The notes under the pieces: model-generated
The model's database searches: none
The model's input: the letters and a program-made list of their open reading frames with translations, nothing else
Told to the model about the DNA's origin: nothing
Shown here: piece by piece, positions 47,056-57,055 of the stretch
Layout: every line of letters starts with the position of its first letter
Position numbering within the stretch: the stretch's first letter is position 1
Made by a program: the position numbers and the translations under genes
Origin: an uncultured Schlesneria sp.
GTDB taxonomy: Bacteria; Planctomycetota; Planctomycetia; Planctomycetales; Planctomycetaceae
NCBI GenBank assembly: GCA_903871875.1
Contig: CAIQIR010000054.1
Span: 1-64,000 of the forward strand
Length of the DNA: 64,000 nucleotides
Direction: 5' to 3'

Positions 47056-50000
47056 TCAGTCCACAAAGAGAAACTCATTCAGATTCATCAGGAGCCGGCA
47101 CACGCTGACCAGGCCGTGGGCTTCGGCATAGGTCGTCAGTTCTGCTCGCTCTTCGGCGGTGGGCGAACGCGAAAGTGCCAGACGGAACGCCCATTCGACC
47201 TGGTCGGATAAACCTGCCTGTTCCTGTTCAACGCGTCGCGACATCTCTTTGGCCATCGTCAACATCAAGCGATTATTCAGCAGCGCCAATGCTTGTAAGG
47301 CGGTCACCGTTTCATTTCGCTTATCGACACTCATGGACGGATCCGCGCAATCGAGGGTCGTCATGAACGGTTGCGGTTGCGACCGAACCAGGAAGCGATA
47401 AATCGATCGCCGATGAATTCTCGCGTCTTCGGGGTCGTGCAATTGGTATTCGTAATGCGGTGAATGCTCGGGCTTCTCGACGACAAAGTCTTTAAAGGCC
47501 GGGCCGCCGAGTTGCCGGTTCAGCTTGCCCGCGATGACCAACACCGCGTCTCGTACGGCTTCGGCCTCGAGTTTGCGGCGGTTCATCCGCCACAGAAAGA
47601 CGTTCCCCGAATCGATCGTGGGCCCGGAGGGGGCGCCGCTGCCCGTCGAGTTTTGCCGATAGGTCGCGCTGGTGACGATCATTCGATGCAGTTGCTTCAG
47701 GCTTTGCTCGCCGTCTCGAAATTCGGTGGCCAGCCAATCGAGCAATTCGGGATGTGAGGGACGCTGGCCCATGCGACCGAAATCGTTTGGTGAATCCACG
47801 ATTCCGCGACCGAAATGATACAGCCAGACGCGGTTCACAATCGATCGCCAGGTCAGCGGATTCTCTGTCGCGGTAATCCACTGGGCCAAGACCAAGCGCT
47901 GCTGGCCTTCCGAAAGTTCGGGGGAATTGGCAAATTCGCCGGAGCTGTTGCGTTGAAGTGGTACTGTGCCTGGACCGACGACGCGTAAAGGTCGGGTCAC
48001 GTCTCCGCGAGCCAGCACGTGGATCACTCGAGGTTTACCACCCTGATGACCCGTGCCGGTGAACGCCCCGCTCCCGGTATGGATCGTTCCGGCGTAGACC
48101 ATGCTTGGCGAGGGCAGGTTCGCGAGCGAATTTGTCACGTCGGTGAGTTGTTTCGATTCCTCGTCCCTGGTTGCCAGTGACTCACGGTCCATGATCGTCC
48201 GCACCAGCGTATCGCGTTCACTGTTCAACTCGTCCAACGATTTGTCCGAGTGGGCTTTCACTCCGACATAGTAAGAGTCAACCAGATTGGTCTGACTCCA
48301 CCGAGGGGCCGCTTCGATCGAATCGAGTCCCCGAACGGGCCGTCCGGCGGCCACATTCTTGCCCGCTTCGTCAAAGACGCTGAGTTCGGCCAGCGCGAAG
48401 ATAAAATCATTTTGTCGTGGCGCGAGTTTCGTCACGGTGACGCGAACGAATCGCCCGGACTGGCCGACCGTCGAAAACCGTAATGGTTTGACTCCTGGAT
48501 TGGCAACGTCTTTGGCCGTCAGGTTGGCGATGAGCGAGACCGGGCCTTGAAACTGTTCGTCGTTACTCAATTCGATTTTGAATCGAACCGGGAACCCGAA
48601 TCCGGCACCGATCTGATTGAAGTCGTCGTGACAGCCGACCAGTTGAATGGACGTCGGTGATTTCACGTCACCCAAATCCACCTGAATCCATTTGGTCACG
48701 TCCGCCGTCGGCTCGATCTGACTGTGGTAACCAAACTGGGCCGCCAGGGGGTGGTTGTCGTGTTGGCCTGCAGCCATGATCTGCCGATCAAGCTCCTGCA
48801 GTGCCTCGCCGCCCAGTTCCGCGAGCGTCGCTTCGAATTGCCGTTTGTTTTCCTGAAGCTGCTTTCGGCGAGCGATCAACGCGGCACGTTGCTCGCCGAT
48901 TGGAAGGTCAACATCGTAGGGGCGATCGGCCCGATCCAGTGCCGCGAACACGGCTTGCAGTCGATAGTAATCGTCTTGAACGATGGGATCGAACTTGTGG
49001 TTGTGACAGCGGGCGCATTGGACCGTCAGGCTCAGGAAGGTATTGCAGGTGTTGGTGACCATATCATCGCGATCCAGCATGCGAGCGATCATGCCGTCGG
49101 TCTTGGTCTCGGGGACTTCGGCATGTCCGATAAAGTCCCACGGCCCGGCGGCGATGAAACCGGTCGCCGTCACGCCGTCTTCGGTTCCGGGAGCGACGAC
49201 ATCACCGGCCAGCTGTTCTTCCACAAATCGCGAATAGGGTTTGTCGTTGTTAAAGGCCCTGACGACATAGTCTCGATAAGGCCAGGCATGGGGGCGTGGC
49301 TGGTCTTTGTCGTAACCATGCGTATCCCCGTAGTGCACGACGTCCAGCCAATGTCGGGCCCAGCGTTCGCCGTAGTGGGGCGAATCCAGTAGCTGATCGA
49401 CCAGTCGCACATAGGCATTGGGGTCGGGGTCAGACACGAAAGCCTGGATCTCTTCGGGGGTCGGCGGCAATCCGATCAAATCGAAATAGAGGCGGCGAGC
49501 CAAGGTCTGCCGATCGGCCTCGGGGGAAGGTTGCAGTCCTTTTTCTCGCAGCTTGGCCAGGATGAAGGCATCAATGGGTGACGCGGGCGGCTGTTCCGGA
49601 TGGCCGGGCCACGTCAGTTGGGGCACGTCGGGCCGCATCAACGGCTTCAGCGACCACCAGTCATATCGATCGGTTAACGTCGTGCCGTCGACACCATCGG
49701 GCCAGGCGGCTCCCTGATCAATCCAGCGTTTGAACCGTTGCACCTCGTCTTCTGAAAGCGGCGTGCCTTCCGGTGGCATCTTGTCATCGCCACGGCTGCT
49801 GATCCGTTCCAGCAGGAAACTCTGCTCCGACTGTCGGGCCTTGATCACCGCTCCCGAATCACCACCGGCGAGAGCGGCCGTCTTCACATCCAGTCGCAGC
49901 CCCCCTTTGGCGGTCGTTTCGCCGTGGCATTTCACACAATGGGTTCGCAGCAACGGCTGGATGTCACGGACAAAGTCCACCGGCTTTGTCGCGGAATCGT

Positions 50001-50091
50001 CAGCGATGACGACCCCGACGACCGACGACATGCGTAGCAAATCGAACGCGATGACGGCGAACAGGCAGCGGAAAATCGTTGGTCCAGTCAC
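47056..50091 (-). CDS. PSD1 protein: cytochrome c-like, DUF1549, DUF1553
   Basis: A 1011-residue exported protein of the planctomycete PSD1 type. Signal peptide at about 1-30; a planctomycete cytochrome c domain with CVKCHG (about 52-57) and KMPPEGTPLSEDE; DUF1549 (DAFILAKLREKGLQPSPEAD, ERWARHWLDVVHYGDTHGYD) with a second CARCHNHKFDP motif; a discoidin-like insert in the middle (IQVDLGDVKSPTSIQLVG); and DUF1553 (LTWRSIVNRVWLYHFGRGIV, ALALLNNRLMLTMA). Start is GTG with AAGGGG 7 bases upstream. Such proteins are usually followed by a DUF1501 sulfatase-like partner; none is seen here. The function is unproven; polymer degradation or redox roles have been proposed. Confidence 0.93.
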   Translation of the reverse strand: MTGPTIFRCLFAVIAFDLLRMSSVVGVVIADDSATKPVDFVRDIQPLLRTHCVKCHGETTAKGGLRLDVKTAALAGGDSGAVIKARQSEQSFLLERISSRGDDKMPPEGTPLSEDEVQRFKRWIDQGAAWPDGVDGTTLTDRYDWWSLKPLMRPDVPQLTWPGHPEQPPASPIDAFILAKLREKGLQPSPEADRQTLARRLYFDLIGLPPTPEEIQAFVSDPDPNAYVRLVDQLLDSPHYGERWARHWLDVVHYGDTHGYDKDQPRPHAWPYRDYVVRAFNNDKPYSRFVEEQLAGDVVAPGTEDGVTATGFIAAGPWDFIGHAEVPETKTDGMIARMLDRDDMVTNTCNTFLSLTVQCARCHNHKFDPIVQDDYYRLQAVFAALDRADRPYDVDLPIGEQRAALIARRKQLQENKRQFEATLAELGGEALQELDRQIMAAGQHDNHPLAAQFGYHSQIEPTADVTKWIQVDLGDVKSPTSIQLVGCHDDFNQIGAGFGFPVRFKIELSNDEQFQGPVSLIANLTAKDVANPGVKPLRFSTVGQSGRFVRVTVTKLAPRQNDFIFALAELSVFDEAGKNVAAGRPVRGLDSIEAAPRWSQTNLVDSYYVGVKAHSDKSLDELNSERDTLVRTIMDRESLATRDEESKQLTDVTNSLANLPSPSMVYAGTIHTGSGAFTGTGHQGGKPRVIHVLARGDVTRPLRVVGPGTVPLQRNSSGEFANSPELSEGQQRLVLAQWITATENPLTWRSIVNRVWLYHFGRGIVDSPNDFGRMGQRPSHPELLDWLATEFRDGEQSLKQLHRMIVTSATYRQNSTGSGAPSGPTIDSGNVFLWRMNRRKLEAEAVRDAVLVIAGKLNRQLGGPAFKDFVVEKPEHSPHYEYQLHDPEDARIHRRSIYRFLVRSQPQPFMTTLDCADPSMSVDKRNETVTALQALALLNNRLMLTMAKEMSRRVEQEQAGLSDQVEWAFRLALSRSPTAEERAELTTYAEAHGLVSVCRLLMNLNEFLFVD

Positions 50092-50293
50092 TCACGCGCC
50101 CCTTGAAGTCGGTGGCAAACAAATCCTGCAGGCGTTTGCAGGATCGTATCATGGTAGCCGATCGAACGAGGACAAATCAAAACGGCCGCACGTTTATTAC
50201 GCGTCGAATTTCTGATCCGGTTTGTGATTTCGGCGAGCCCGTCGCGGCGGTTTTTGACCGGAGACCAGTAGGACGCACGATCTGAGACAGGGG

Positions 50294-50863
50294 TCACGCG
50301 AAAGCGGGAACCAGGTCAGCTGGCGAACGATTTTGTGAAAACGTGTTGGCAAACATGGCCAAGTTGGCCAACATCCCTGTTTTGTAGCGTTTGAGCCACT
50401 TTTGCGTTTGGCAAAGTTGGCCAAGTTCCCTGATTTGTTGAGTTTGGCCGTGTCGCGATGCGCCAACGCCCTGTCGGCGCAGGCGAAAGGGTGCGCCAAT
50501 GCGCGCCGTCCCATTCGTCGGTGCCCAGCCTTGGCAAACGATCCTGAACGGGTCTGCGAACCCTTTTGTGGCTTGGCCCCAGAACATGAGGAAGAGACCC
50601 AGGCCGTACCGCTGGCGGATCAAAAACCAGCCGCAGGCCGTCAGGAAGATCGGCGGACCCACCAGCCGTTGGTGGCCGTCTTGTCGCGAGGGATCAATAC
50701 GGCCGCCCGTTGAACGCGAACTGGCTCCCGGCCCGGAATCATGAAGGATCCAAGTGAGCCTCGTTGCGACAGCCGCATTGGCCGAGTTGTCCTTGATCGG
50801 CGGAACCCCGAAGCGGCCCCATGATTTCCGTTTACGCAACCGAAGTTCCTGCTGGCGGTTCAT
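50294..50863 (-). CDS. Small putative membrane protein ending in repeat
   Basis: A 189-residue frame. The start has a strong ribosome-binding site (GAGGAG, 6 bases before ATG) and a promoter-like pair 46-73 bases upstream. The N-terminus is very basic (NRQQELRLRKRKSWGRFG), and a hydrophobic segment (IFLTACGWFLIRQRYGLGLF, about 80-105) may cross the membrane. The last 50 residues are translated from TTGRYCAA repeat unit 3, so the original 3' end may have been lost or replaced. I do not recognise a family. Confidence 0.4.
   Translation of the reverse strand: MNRQQELRLRKRKSWGRFGVPPIKDNSANAAVATRLTWILHDSGPGASSRSTGGRIDPSRQDGHQRLVGPPIFLTACGWFLIRQRYGLGLFLMFWGQATKGFADPFRIVCQGWAPTNGTARIGAPFRLRRQGVGASRHGQTQQIRELGQLCQTQKWLKRYKTGMLANLAMFANTFSQNRSPADLVPAFA
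50344..50449 (-). repeat. TTGRYCAA array repeat, unit 3 (GGCC type)
   Basis: Read on the minus strand it has the same plan as units 1 and 2: a first core ACTCAACAAATCAGGG with a TTGGCCAAC/TTTGCCAAA array, then CAAACGCTACAAAACAGGG with TTGGCCAAC, TTGGCCATG, TTTGCCAAC. It lies more than 46 kb from the other two units and inside the 3' part of a small frame. Confidence 0.7.
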
Positions 50864-50908
50864 CTGTCTCTCCTCACTTGTCTCAGTAAAAAGTCTCACT
50901 TTGATGTT

Positions 50909-50936
50909 ATGATAGAAAGGCGACAGAAAATGTAAA
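50909..50936 (-). promoter_or_regulatory. Sigma-70-like promoter
   Basis: On the minus strand TTTACA (50931-50936) and TATCAT (50909-50914) are 16 bp apart, in an AT-rich island of otherwise GC-rich DNA, 46 bases before the start of the small gene at 50863. Confidence 0.5.
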
Positions 50937-51484
50937 TACGTGTTTTCACATTTTTGTGTAAAAGTCTAAAAAAAAGAAGCGGGGCCGGCGCACGGCTCGG
51001 CGAAGCCAAAGTCACCCTTGTCTGTGACTTTGGCCGTTCAGCAAATGTTGTGGGAAAATTGATCTCGCAATCAATGCCATGCGATCATTGGGCGAGGCGC
51101 GCGTGGACAGTGTCCTGAGTGGTTCGACTGCCAGTTCGCCGCGCGAGATGGCGACTTCATGAGCGGCGGCGGCCGTCGCAGGCCCACTTTCCTCAGAGGC
51201 ATCAACAACCCTCCCCCGTTTTTGAAAGGGTCCCTTTGTTCATCACTTCTCCGTCATCCCTGTTCCCGCAAATCATCAGGGCATTCAAACGATTTCAGAG
51301 ACGATTGGATCATTTTGCGTCGGTCATCTTGCTTTCTGTGATCGGGGCGATCATTGTAGCGGGGTAACTTACGGCGATTTCATCCCCTGTTGTGGAGGGA
51401 ACCGTCCTCATGTCTTAAAGACCGTTTCGAGGGATGGTCTTTGCCTGCGGATTTCAGGCACTTGAAATCGGGGTCTGGGTGATA
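50937..51484. other. Intergenic region with hairpins
   Basis: 548 bases without a gene. It contains an 11-bp perfect hairpin GCCAAAGTCAC / GTGACTTTGGC (51005-51015, 51024-51034) and a 7-bp one AAAGACC / GGTCTTT (51417-51423, 51436-51442) just before the DUF1559 gene. Confidence 0.5.
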
Positions 51485-52476
<992 letters not shown>

Positions 52477-52500
52477 CGGGCGCGATTCCGGCGAGGCCGT

Positions 52501-53157
52501 TTACCGGGCTTTGCCGCGCGAGGCTCGATAGCCATATTCCGTCGCAAACCAGATCGCGTATTGCTCGCGCTTGTGAGTATTGGTGTTGCGCGTGTCGTTG
52601 ACATGGCCCACTTCGTGGATCAGCACGTTGTTCAAATAGAAGTCGCGAATCGTGGCGGGTGTCCAGGTCAGTTTCCACTCGCGGCCGACCTGTGACCATT
52701 GCCCGCCGAACATGCGTGCTTCCATCAGTTGATCCGGTTTCGGAGGACGGTTGTAAGTTTCCGTCAGGCTCTCTTCGATCGGATACAAGTAGACGTTCGG
52801 TCCCCACTGCATGCCATACAGGGGAAACAGCTGACGTTTGCGGGTCATCGCGCTGAACTGGACGACTTCGACGCCACACGACAAATGCGCGGGCAGTTCG
52901 GCCAATCGAGCACGAACGTCCTCCACGGTCACCGGATGCACATAACCCGTTCCCGCCGGTTGAATGATGTACTCGGTTCGTGCTCGCTGTTGCGGTTCGT
53001 GCCAGGTTTCCGGTGCGCTGAAATGCGATTTCATCTCGTCTTGCTGTCGGCGCTGACGATAAGCGACCGCCGGACGAGCCGAGTTTCCAAACGCTTGATG
53101 AATCTCACCGCGCAAAGATCGTTGCTGATGATGAGTCTTCGACATTTTGGAAAACAT
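52501..53157 (-). CDS. HExxH-motif protein, putative metallopeptidase
   Basis: A 218-residue protein with the zinc motif VLIHEVGHVNDTRN (about residue 179), of the HExxHxxD type. An upstream acid or third ligand cannot be assigned with certainty. The rest (VQFSAMTRKRQLFPLYGMQWGPNVYLYP) is beta-rich and not recognisable. No signal peptide is visible. I chose ATG at 53157 because GAGG lies 8 bases upstream; a TTG at 53175 is in frame. It converges on the DUF1559 gene, 24 bases from its stop. Confidence 0.72.
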   Translation of the reverse strand: MFSKMSKTHHQQRSLRGEIHQAFGNSARPAVAYRQRRQQDEMKSHFSAPETWHEPQQRARTEYIIQPAGTGYVHPVTVEDVRARLAELPAHLSCGVEVVQFSAMTRKRQLFPLYGMQWGPNVYLYPIEESLTETYNRPPKPDQLMEARMFGGQWSQVGREWKLTWTPATIRDFYLNNVLIHEVGHVNDTRNTNTHKREQYAIWFATEYGYRASRGKAR

Positions 53158-53567
53158 CACACGTACCTCGTCCAAAATCAGTAGGTCAAATTCAATGGCT
53201 CAAATCGAGTAAGGGCTTGGATGTCGTCGGGGTGACGGCAATCTGGCGGGCGCTCCAGCAGGCACGTGACCATCGTACGGAGCGGAGGAATCCGCGGGCA
53301 AGTGGACGCTGCAAGACATGTTGTATCAATGTCTTGTGGCTTTTTTGAGCCGCCGGAGCAAGTCGTCCGCTGCGGTGTGATTTCGGACGGACGCGCCTAA
53401 GTCGCGGATGCCTGACAAGTTGCGATGCGGGTTCCGAACTGGACGGGCGGTCGTGCGTCGACCAGACCGACGAGGCTGTTCACCAATTTTTTTGAAAACA
53501 GCGCGAGAAAGAGCATCGTGATGCTCAACGCGGGGAATTTAACGGTCAGGTCGCCTAATCCCGCATG
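53158..53567. other. Intergenic region
   Basis: 410 bases between the HExxH gene start and the end of the kinase gene. It holds the hairpin listed at 53312-53346 and otherwise no gene I can support. Confidence 0.4.
53312..53346 (+). terminator. Hairpin with T-tract
   Basis: CAAGACAT (53312-53319) pairs perfectly with ATGTCTTG (53329-53336) and is followed by TGGCTTTTTT. The T-tract is on the + strand although no + strand gene ends close by, so its use is unclear. Confidence 0.4.
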
Positions 53568-56348
53568 TCAGGGGCCAATCGCCCCAACCCATTGTGGCTC
53601 AAATGGTTGTGATCCCGGAGCGTCGCGTTGAGGGCTTTTTTTCGTCGGCCAGAGAAAGCGGGGATGCTGCGGATTGTACGAGTCGAATTGGAAATCTTGC
53701 GGACCGCGAAGTCCGTTGTGCTCGAAAATCAGCCCGATTTCGCCGGGCGCCGGAACTTCTGGCGGCGGGCGGTCCGACCAATTGCTTTCGATTCCCGGCG
53801 GACTTGTGGACAACATCAGGCGAAACTTTGCCTCGTCGTAATCGTGTTCGATCAGGGCCTCAGCAATCTCCGTATCGACGAACAGATTCCGTCGCAAGGC
53901 GATTCCCACCGACTGGTCGTGCGGGCAATTCAGGAATCGAATCCCGGTTTTTGTTTCTCGAAAGGTGTTGTTGGTGATTTGCAGGACTTTCAGCAGCGGC
54001 TGTCCTTCGATGCGCAAACCATCGGTCGTCTGATTGAAGATCGATTGACTGACTTCGATGCCGTAGGGCGCCTGGCTTTGAATGACGATTCCTGCTGCCA
54101 TGGGTTTCACGAATCGGCAGTTGCGAATGACGACGTTGTTCGCATCGTTTTGCGTGCCTGATTCGAATCGGACACCGCAGGCGCGAGTGCTGCCGGGTTC
54201 AAAGGACAGGTGCTCCAAAACCAGTTGGTTCCTGCCAAACGAAAGTCCCTGTGCTCCTTTGCAGACGATTCCCGCATCGAAGAACCCGCGGATGACGAGT
54301 TGGCGCAGACGTGTTTCGTGGAGATCGTCGGCCAATTTCACGGCCACGTTGCTGTTCCTGGCTTCGATCTGGATGTTTTCGATCGTGAATCTCGAGACAT
54401 TGGCCAATCGAACCACCGGTTCGTCGCCCGTTGATTGGATGATCACGGCACCTTCCCCGCGCAAGACGATTCCTTCGGGCCAGGGCTTGTTCCGGCCGTC
54501 GATGCGAATTCGCTCGACATAGGTTCCCGGCCGAATGTGGACGATAAAACGATCCGTGTGGCTGACGCTGCGGGGTCGATAACGCTCGCGAATGGCGATT
54601 AACGCTTCGCGGATACTGGCGTATTCCGAACCGCGCCCCCCGACAGTCACTTCCCGTTTGTCGGCGGGAAAGGGAATGACAACCTCTTGATTGGCTGTTG
54701 ACAGAGTTCCGTCGTCGGACGACCTGAACGAATAAGACTCGCGCAGCACCAGGATTCCCACGATTCCGACGACCATCATGATCCACGGCCAACGGAGCCT
54801 GGCCAGTGCCAGTTGTGGTGATTGCCAGGCGGAACGGATCCTGGCCGTCCATGTCGGTCGCGAAGTCTTCGCTCGACCAGCAATGGTCGCCCGATCAAGG
54901 GAAGCGGTCACCGGACGCGTTGGACCGGACGTTTCTGAACGATCGAAAGACTGCTGCCATCCCGAAGGAATGATGGAGGAACTGCTTTCGGAAAATGGGT
55001 CGGTTGTGCCGGATGATCGATTGGTTCCTGATTGAGCCAGCGTCAAAAAGAAGAGATTCAACGCCGTATCACGGGTCTCGGTCGGATGGTCGGCATCGAA
55101 TGGGGGCATCTGCGGCAGGTTCAGCTTGGAAGAAATTGGCAGTGCGATCGGCAGCTGTCCGGAATCACCGAACGGCTCGCCCTCTCCGTGTTGGGCCATC
55201 GGTCGAGCGACGAGCCGCGCGACCTGAATTGCCACCGAATCGGCTGTGCGCGCCCCGTAAATGGCCGCATGCGTTTTGCGCCAGCGACTGTCGGCATGCT
55301 GGTCAACCCATTGGAACAGTGCCTGCGCTGCGGCGGCCGCGTTCGGGTAACGATGGGCCGGATTCTTTTCCATCATCTTGCGGACGATCGTCGCCAGCGA
55401 GAGCGGAATTTCTGCTCGCACCGATTCGATGGCCGGCGGCGTCTTCATCTGATGTGCCAAAAGTCGTTGCGCGAGCGTGCCTTCGACGAATGGTGGCTGG
55501 CCCGTCAGCAGGAAATAGAGCGTGCAGCCCAAGCTATAGATGTCGGCCCGGGCATCGACCTGATGGCTGTCGAGCGCTTGTTCGGGGGCGAGATAGTCGG
55601 CGGTTCCCAGCACTTTCTCGTCATGTTGGATGGTGAGCGCCCGGTCGCCTTCATCGACGTTGAAGAAACGCGCCAGCCCCAGATCCAGAATCTTGAGCAC
55701 ACCTTGCGGATCGACCAGCAGATTACCCGGTTTGATGTCGCGATGAACCATCCCCAGATCATGTGCATGCTGCAATCCGTCCGCCGCCTGCCGCGCGTAT
55801 TCGGCGGCGTCCAGCAACGAATCGAGTCCCTTGCCGGTCACCATCTCCACCAGGCTTCGTCCTTCGACATGTTCCATCACCAGGAAATGGATCTGCCGGT
55901 CGCCATCGTCCTGTCGGTCGACGTCATACGCCCGGACGATGTTGGGGTGATCGAGCGACGCGACGGCGCGGGCTTCGCGATAAAAACGCTCGAGGTAGGA
56001 CGAATCACTGACAAATTTGCCGGGTAAAACCTTGAGGGCGCATCGCCGCCGCATGACCAGATGTTCCGCCAGAAAAACGGAACTCATCCCCCCCTTACCC
56101 AGTAGCGAGAGCAGTTTGTATTTGCCCAGGAAGAAGCCGCGGTACTTCCCCTGCAGCAGTTTTTCGGCTTGCCATTTCGTGAGCAGATTGGAAGCGGTCA
56201 GACGCAGCACCAGCGGCAGGGGATCAGTGCTGGATCCGGCTGCGGCCGTGTGTTCGATCAGCAATTGCTCCAGCCGTTCCTCGTCCACCAACTTGCTCTT
56301 TTTGAGCACGCTGACGAACGCATCGACGGTGAGTGGAAGGGACTTCAT
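53568..56348 (-). CDS. Ser/Thr protein kinase fused to beta-helix domain
   Basis: A 926-residue membrane kinase. A helical N-terminal domain (VDAFVSVLKKSKLVDEERLE, LTKWQAEKLLQGKYRGF) is the one typical of planctomycete kinases. The Hanks-type kinase domain (about 75-345) has LGKGGMSSVFLAEH, the ATP lysine in RRCALKVLPG, HRDIKPGNLLV and DLG in ILDLGLARF, then GTADYLAPEQ. A linker leads to one TM helix (about 518-538, IMMVVGIVGILVL) and an outside domain of pectate-lyase-like parallel beta-helix repeats (about 555-900; RFTIENIQIEARNSNVAVKL, VVIRNCRFVKPMAAGIVI). Start at 56348 matches other family members; a longer frame to 56417 is possible. The outside domain may sense polysaccharide. Confidence 0.9.
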   Translation of the reverse strand: MKSLPLTVDAFVSVLKKSKLVDEERLEQLLIEHTAAAGSSTDPLPLVLRLTASNLLTKWQAEKLLQGKYRGFFLGKYKLLSLLGKGGMSSVFLAEHLVMRRRCALKVLPGKFVSDSSYLERFYREARAVASLDHPNIVRAYDVDRQDDGDRQIHFLVMEHVEGRSLVEMVTGKGLDSLLDAAEYARQAADGLQHAHDLGMVHRDIKPGNLLVDPQGVLKILDLGLARFFNVDEGDRALTIQHDEKVLGTADYLAPEQALDSHQVDARADIYSLGCTLYFLLTGQPPFVEGTLAQRLLAHQMKTPPAIESVRAEIPLSLATIVRKMMEKNPAHRYPNAAAAAQALFQWVDQHADSRWRKTHAAIYGARTADSVAIQVARLVARPMAQHGEGEPFGDSGQLPIALPISSKLNLPQMPPFDADHPTETRDTALNLFFLTLAQSGTNRSSGTTDPFSESSSSIIPSGWQQSFDRSETSGPTRPVTASLDRATIAGRAKTSRPTWTARIRSAWQSPQLALARLRWPWIMMVVGIVGILVLRESYSFRSSDDGTLSTANQEVVIPFPADKREVTVGGRGSEYASIREALIAIRERYRPRSVSHTDRFIVHIRPGTYVERIRIDGRNKPWPEGIVLRGEGAVIIQSTGDEPVVRLANVSRFTIENIQIEARNSNVAVKLADDLHETRLRQLVIRGFFDAGIVCKGAQGLSFGRNQLVLEHLSFEPGSTRACGVRFESGTQNDANNVVIRNCRFVKPMAAGIVIQSQAPYGIEVSQSIFNQTTDGLRIEGQPLLKVLQITNNTFRETKTGIRFLNCPHDQSVGIALRRNLFVDTEIAEALIEHDYDEAKFRLMLSTSPPGIESNWSDRPPPEVPAPGEIGLIFEHNGLRGPQDFQFDSYNPQHPRFLWPTKKSPQRDAPGSQPFEPQWVGAIGP

Positions 56349-56989
56349 CGGGTCGTGAACAATCGTCAATAAAAGGGGGCTAAAGTCTGGGTCATTCCGT
56401 GCGGCCGATCGGGCCAATCAGCCAGAACGGCGAGATTTCCTCGAGCGTTTCCAGGGTGGTTTGCGGGTGAATCAACATCCGCAGCGATCAGGATTTAAGA
56501 CTAACACTCGACCCAAGGGGATGCTACCCCTTTGTGGCCTTCCAAGTTCAGTATCTGGGGCCGTAAATCCAAGGAATCAGGCGAAGAGGGAAACACGAAG
56601 GTTTGGAACACGGCACGGAGGACACCGAGAAAAGATTGAGAAAGAAATCAGGGGTAGAATCGGCCCGTCCCACCAGAACTTGAACAAGCCTTTTCATTCG
56701 CCACCTCCGCAACGCAGGTTTCCAGAGTCCCGCCGAGAAATGGCGGAGCTACCCCATCGCCATTCGATTTTCGATGCTTCGCCCAATCTCCTCTGCCCTC
56801 AGTGAGCTCTGTATTTCAAACTCTGTGTTTCAAACTTCTGCGTTGGTCCATGAAATGTGGTCGCCCGTGACGTTCTTCCGCCGACTGCTGATACAGCGGT
56901 GCTCCTTATGACTCGCTCAATCACCTGGTGATCACGATACGTTAACCCGGGCGGCTGCCGTCCGTTTCTCGGCTCCCAAAAGCTCAATG
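56349..56989. other. Intergenic region with repeat remnants
   Basis: 641 bases without a supported gene. It contains a small hairpin AAGGGG / CCCCTT (56515-56532), a stretch rich in CACGGAGGACACCGAGA-type wording common in non-coding planctomycete DNA, and the inverted repeat-family word at 56808-56835. Confidence 0.45.
56808..56835 (-). repeat. Inverted copy of the 14-nt repeat
   Basis: On the minus strand two consecutive GTTTGAAAYACAGA words, the same word as at 4483-4516 and as the hairpin arm at 4276-4288. Confidence 0.7.
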
Positions 56990-57024
56990 CACAGAGCCGT
57001 TCCCGCGACGGGAACGGCTCTGTG
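56990..57024 (-). terminator. 15-bp hairpin after giant surface-protein gene
   Basis: CACAGAGCCGTTCCC (56990-57004) pairs perfectly with GGGAACGGCTCTGTG (57010-57024), loop GCGAC, 32 bases after the stop of the giant gene. A short TTTT follows 9 bases beyond the stem on the minus strand. A probable terminator. Confidence 0.7.
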
Positions 57025-57055
57025 GCTGATGTGGGGTTAAGTGGGCATTTGCCGA

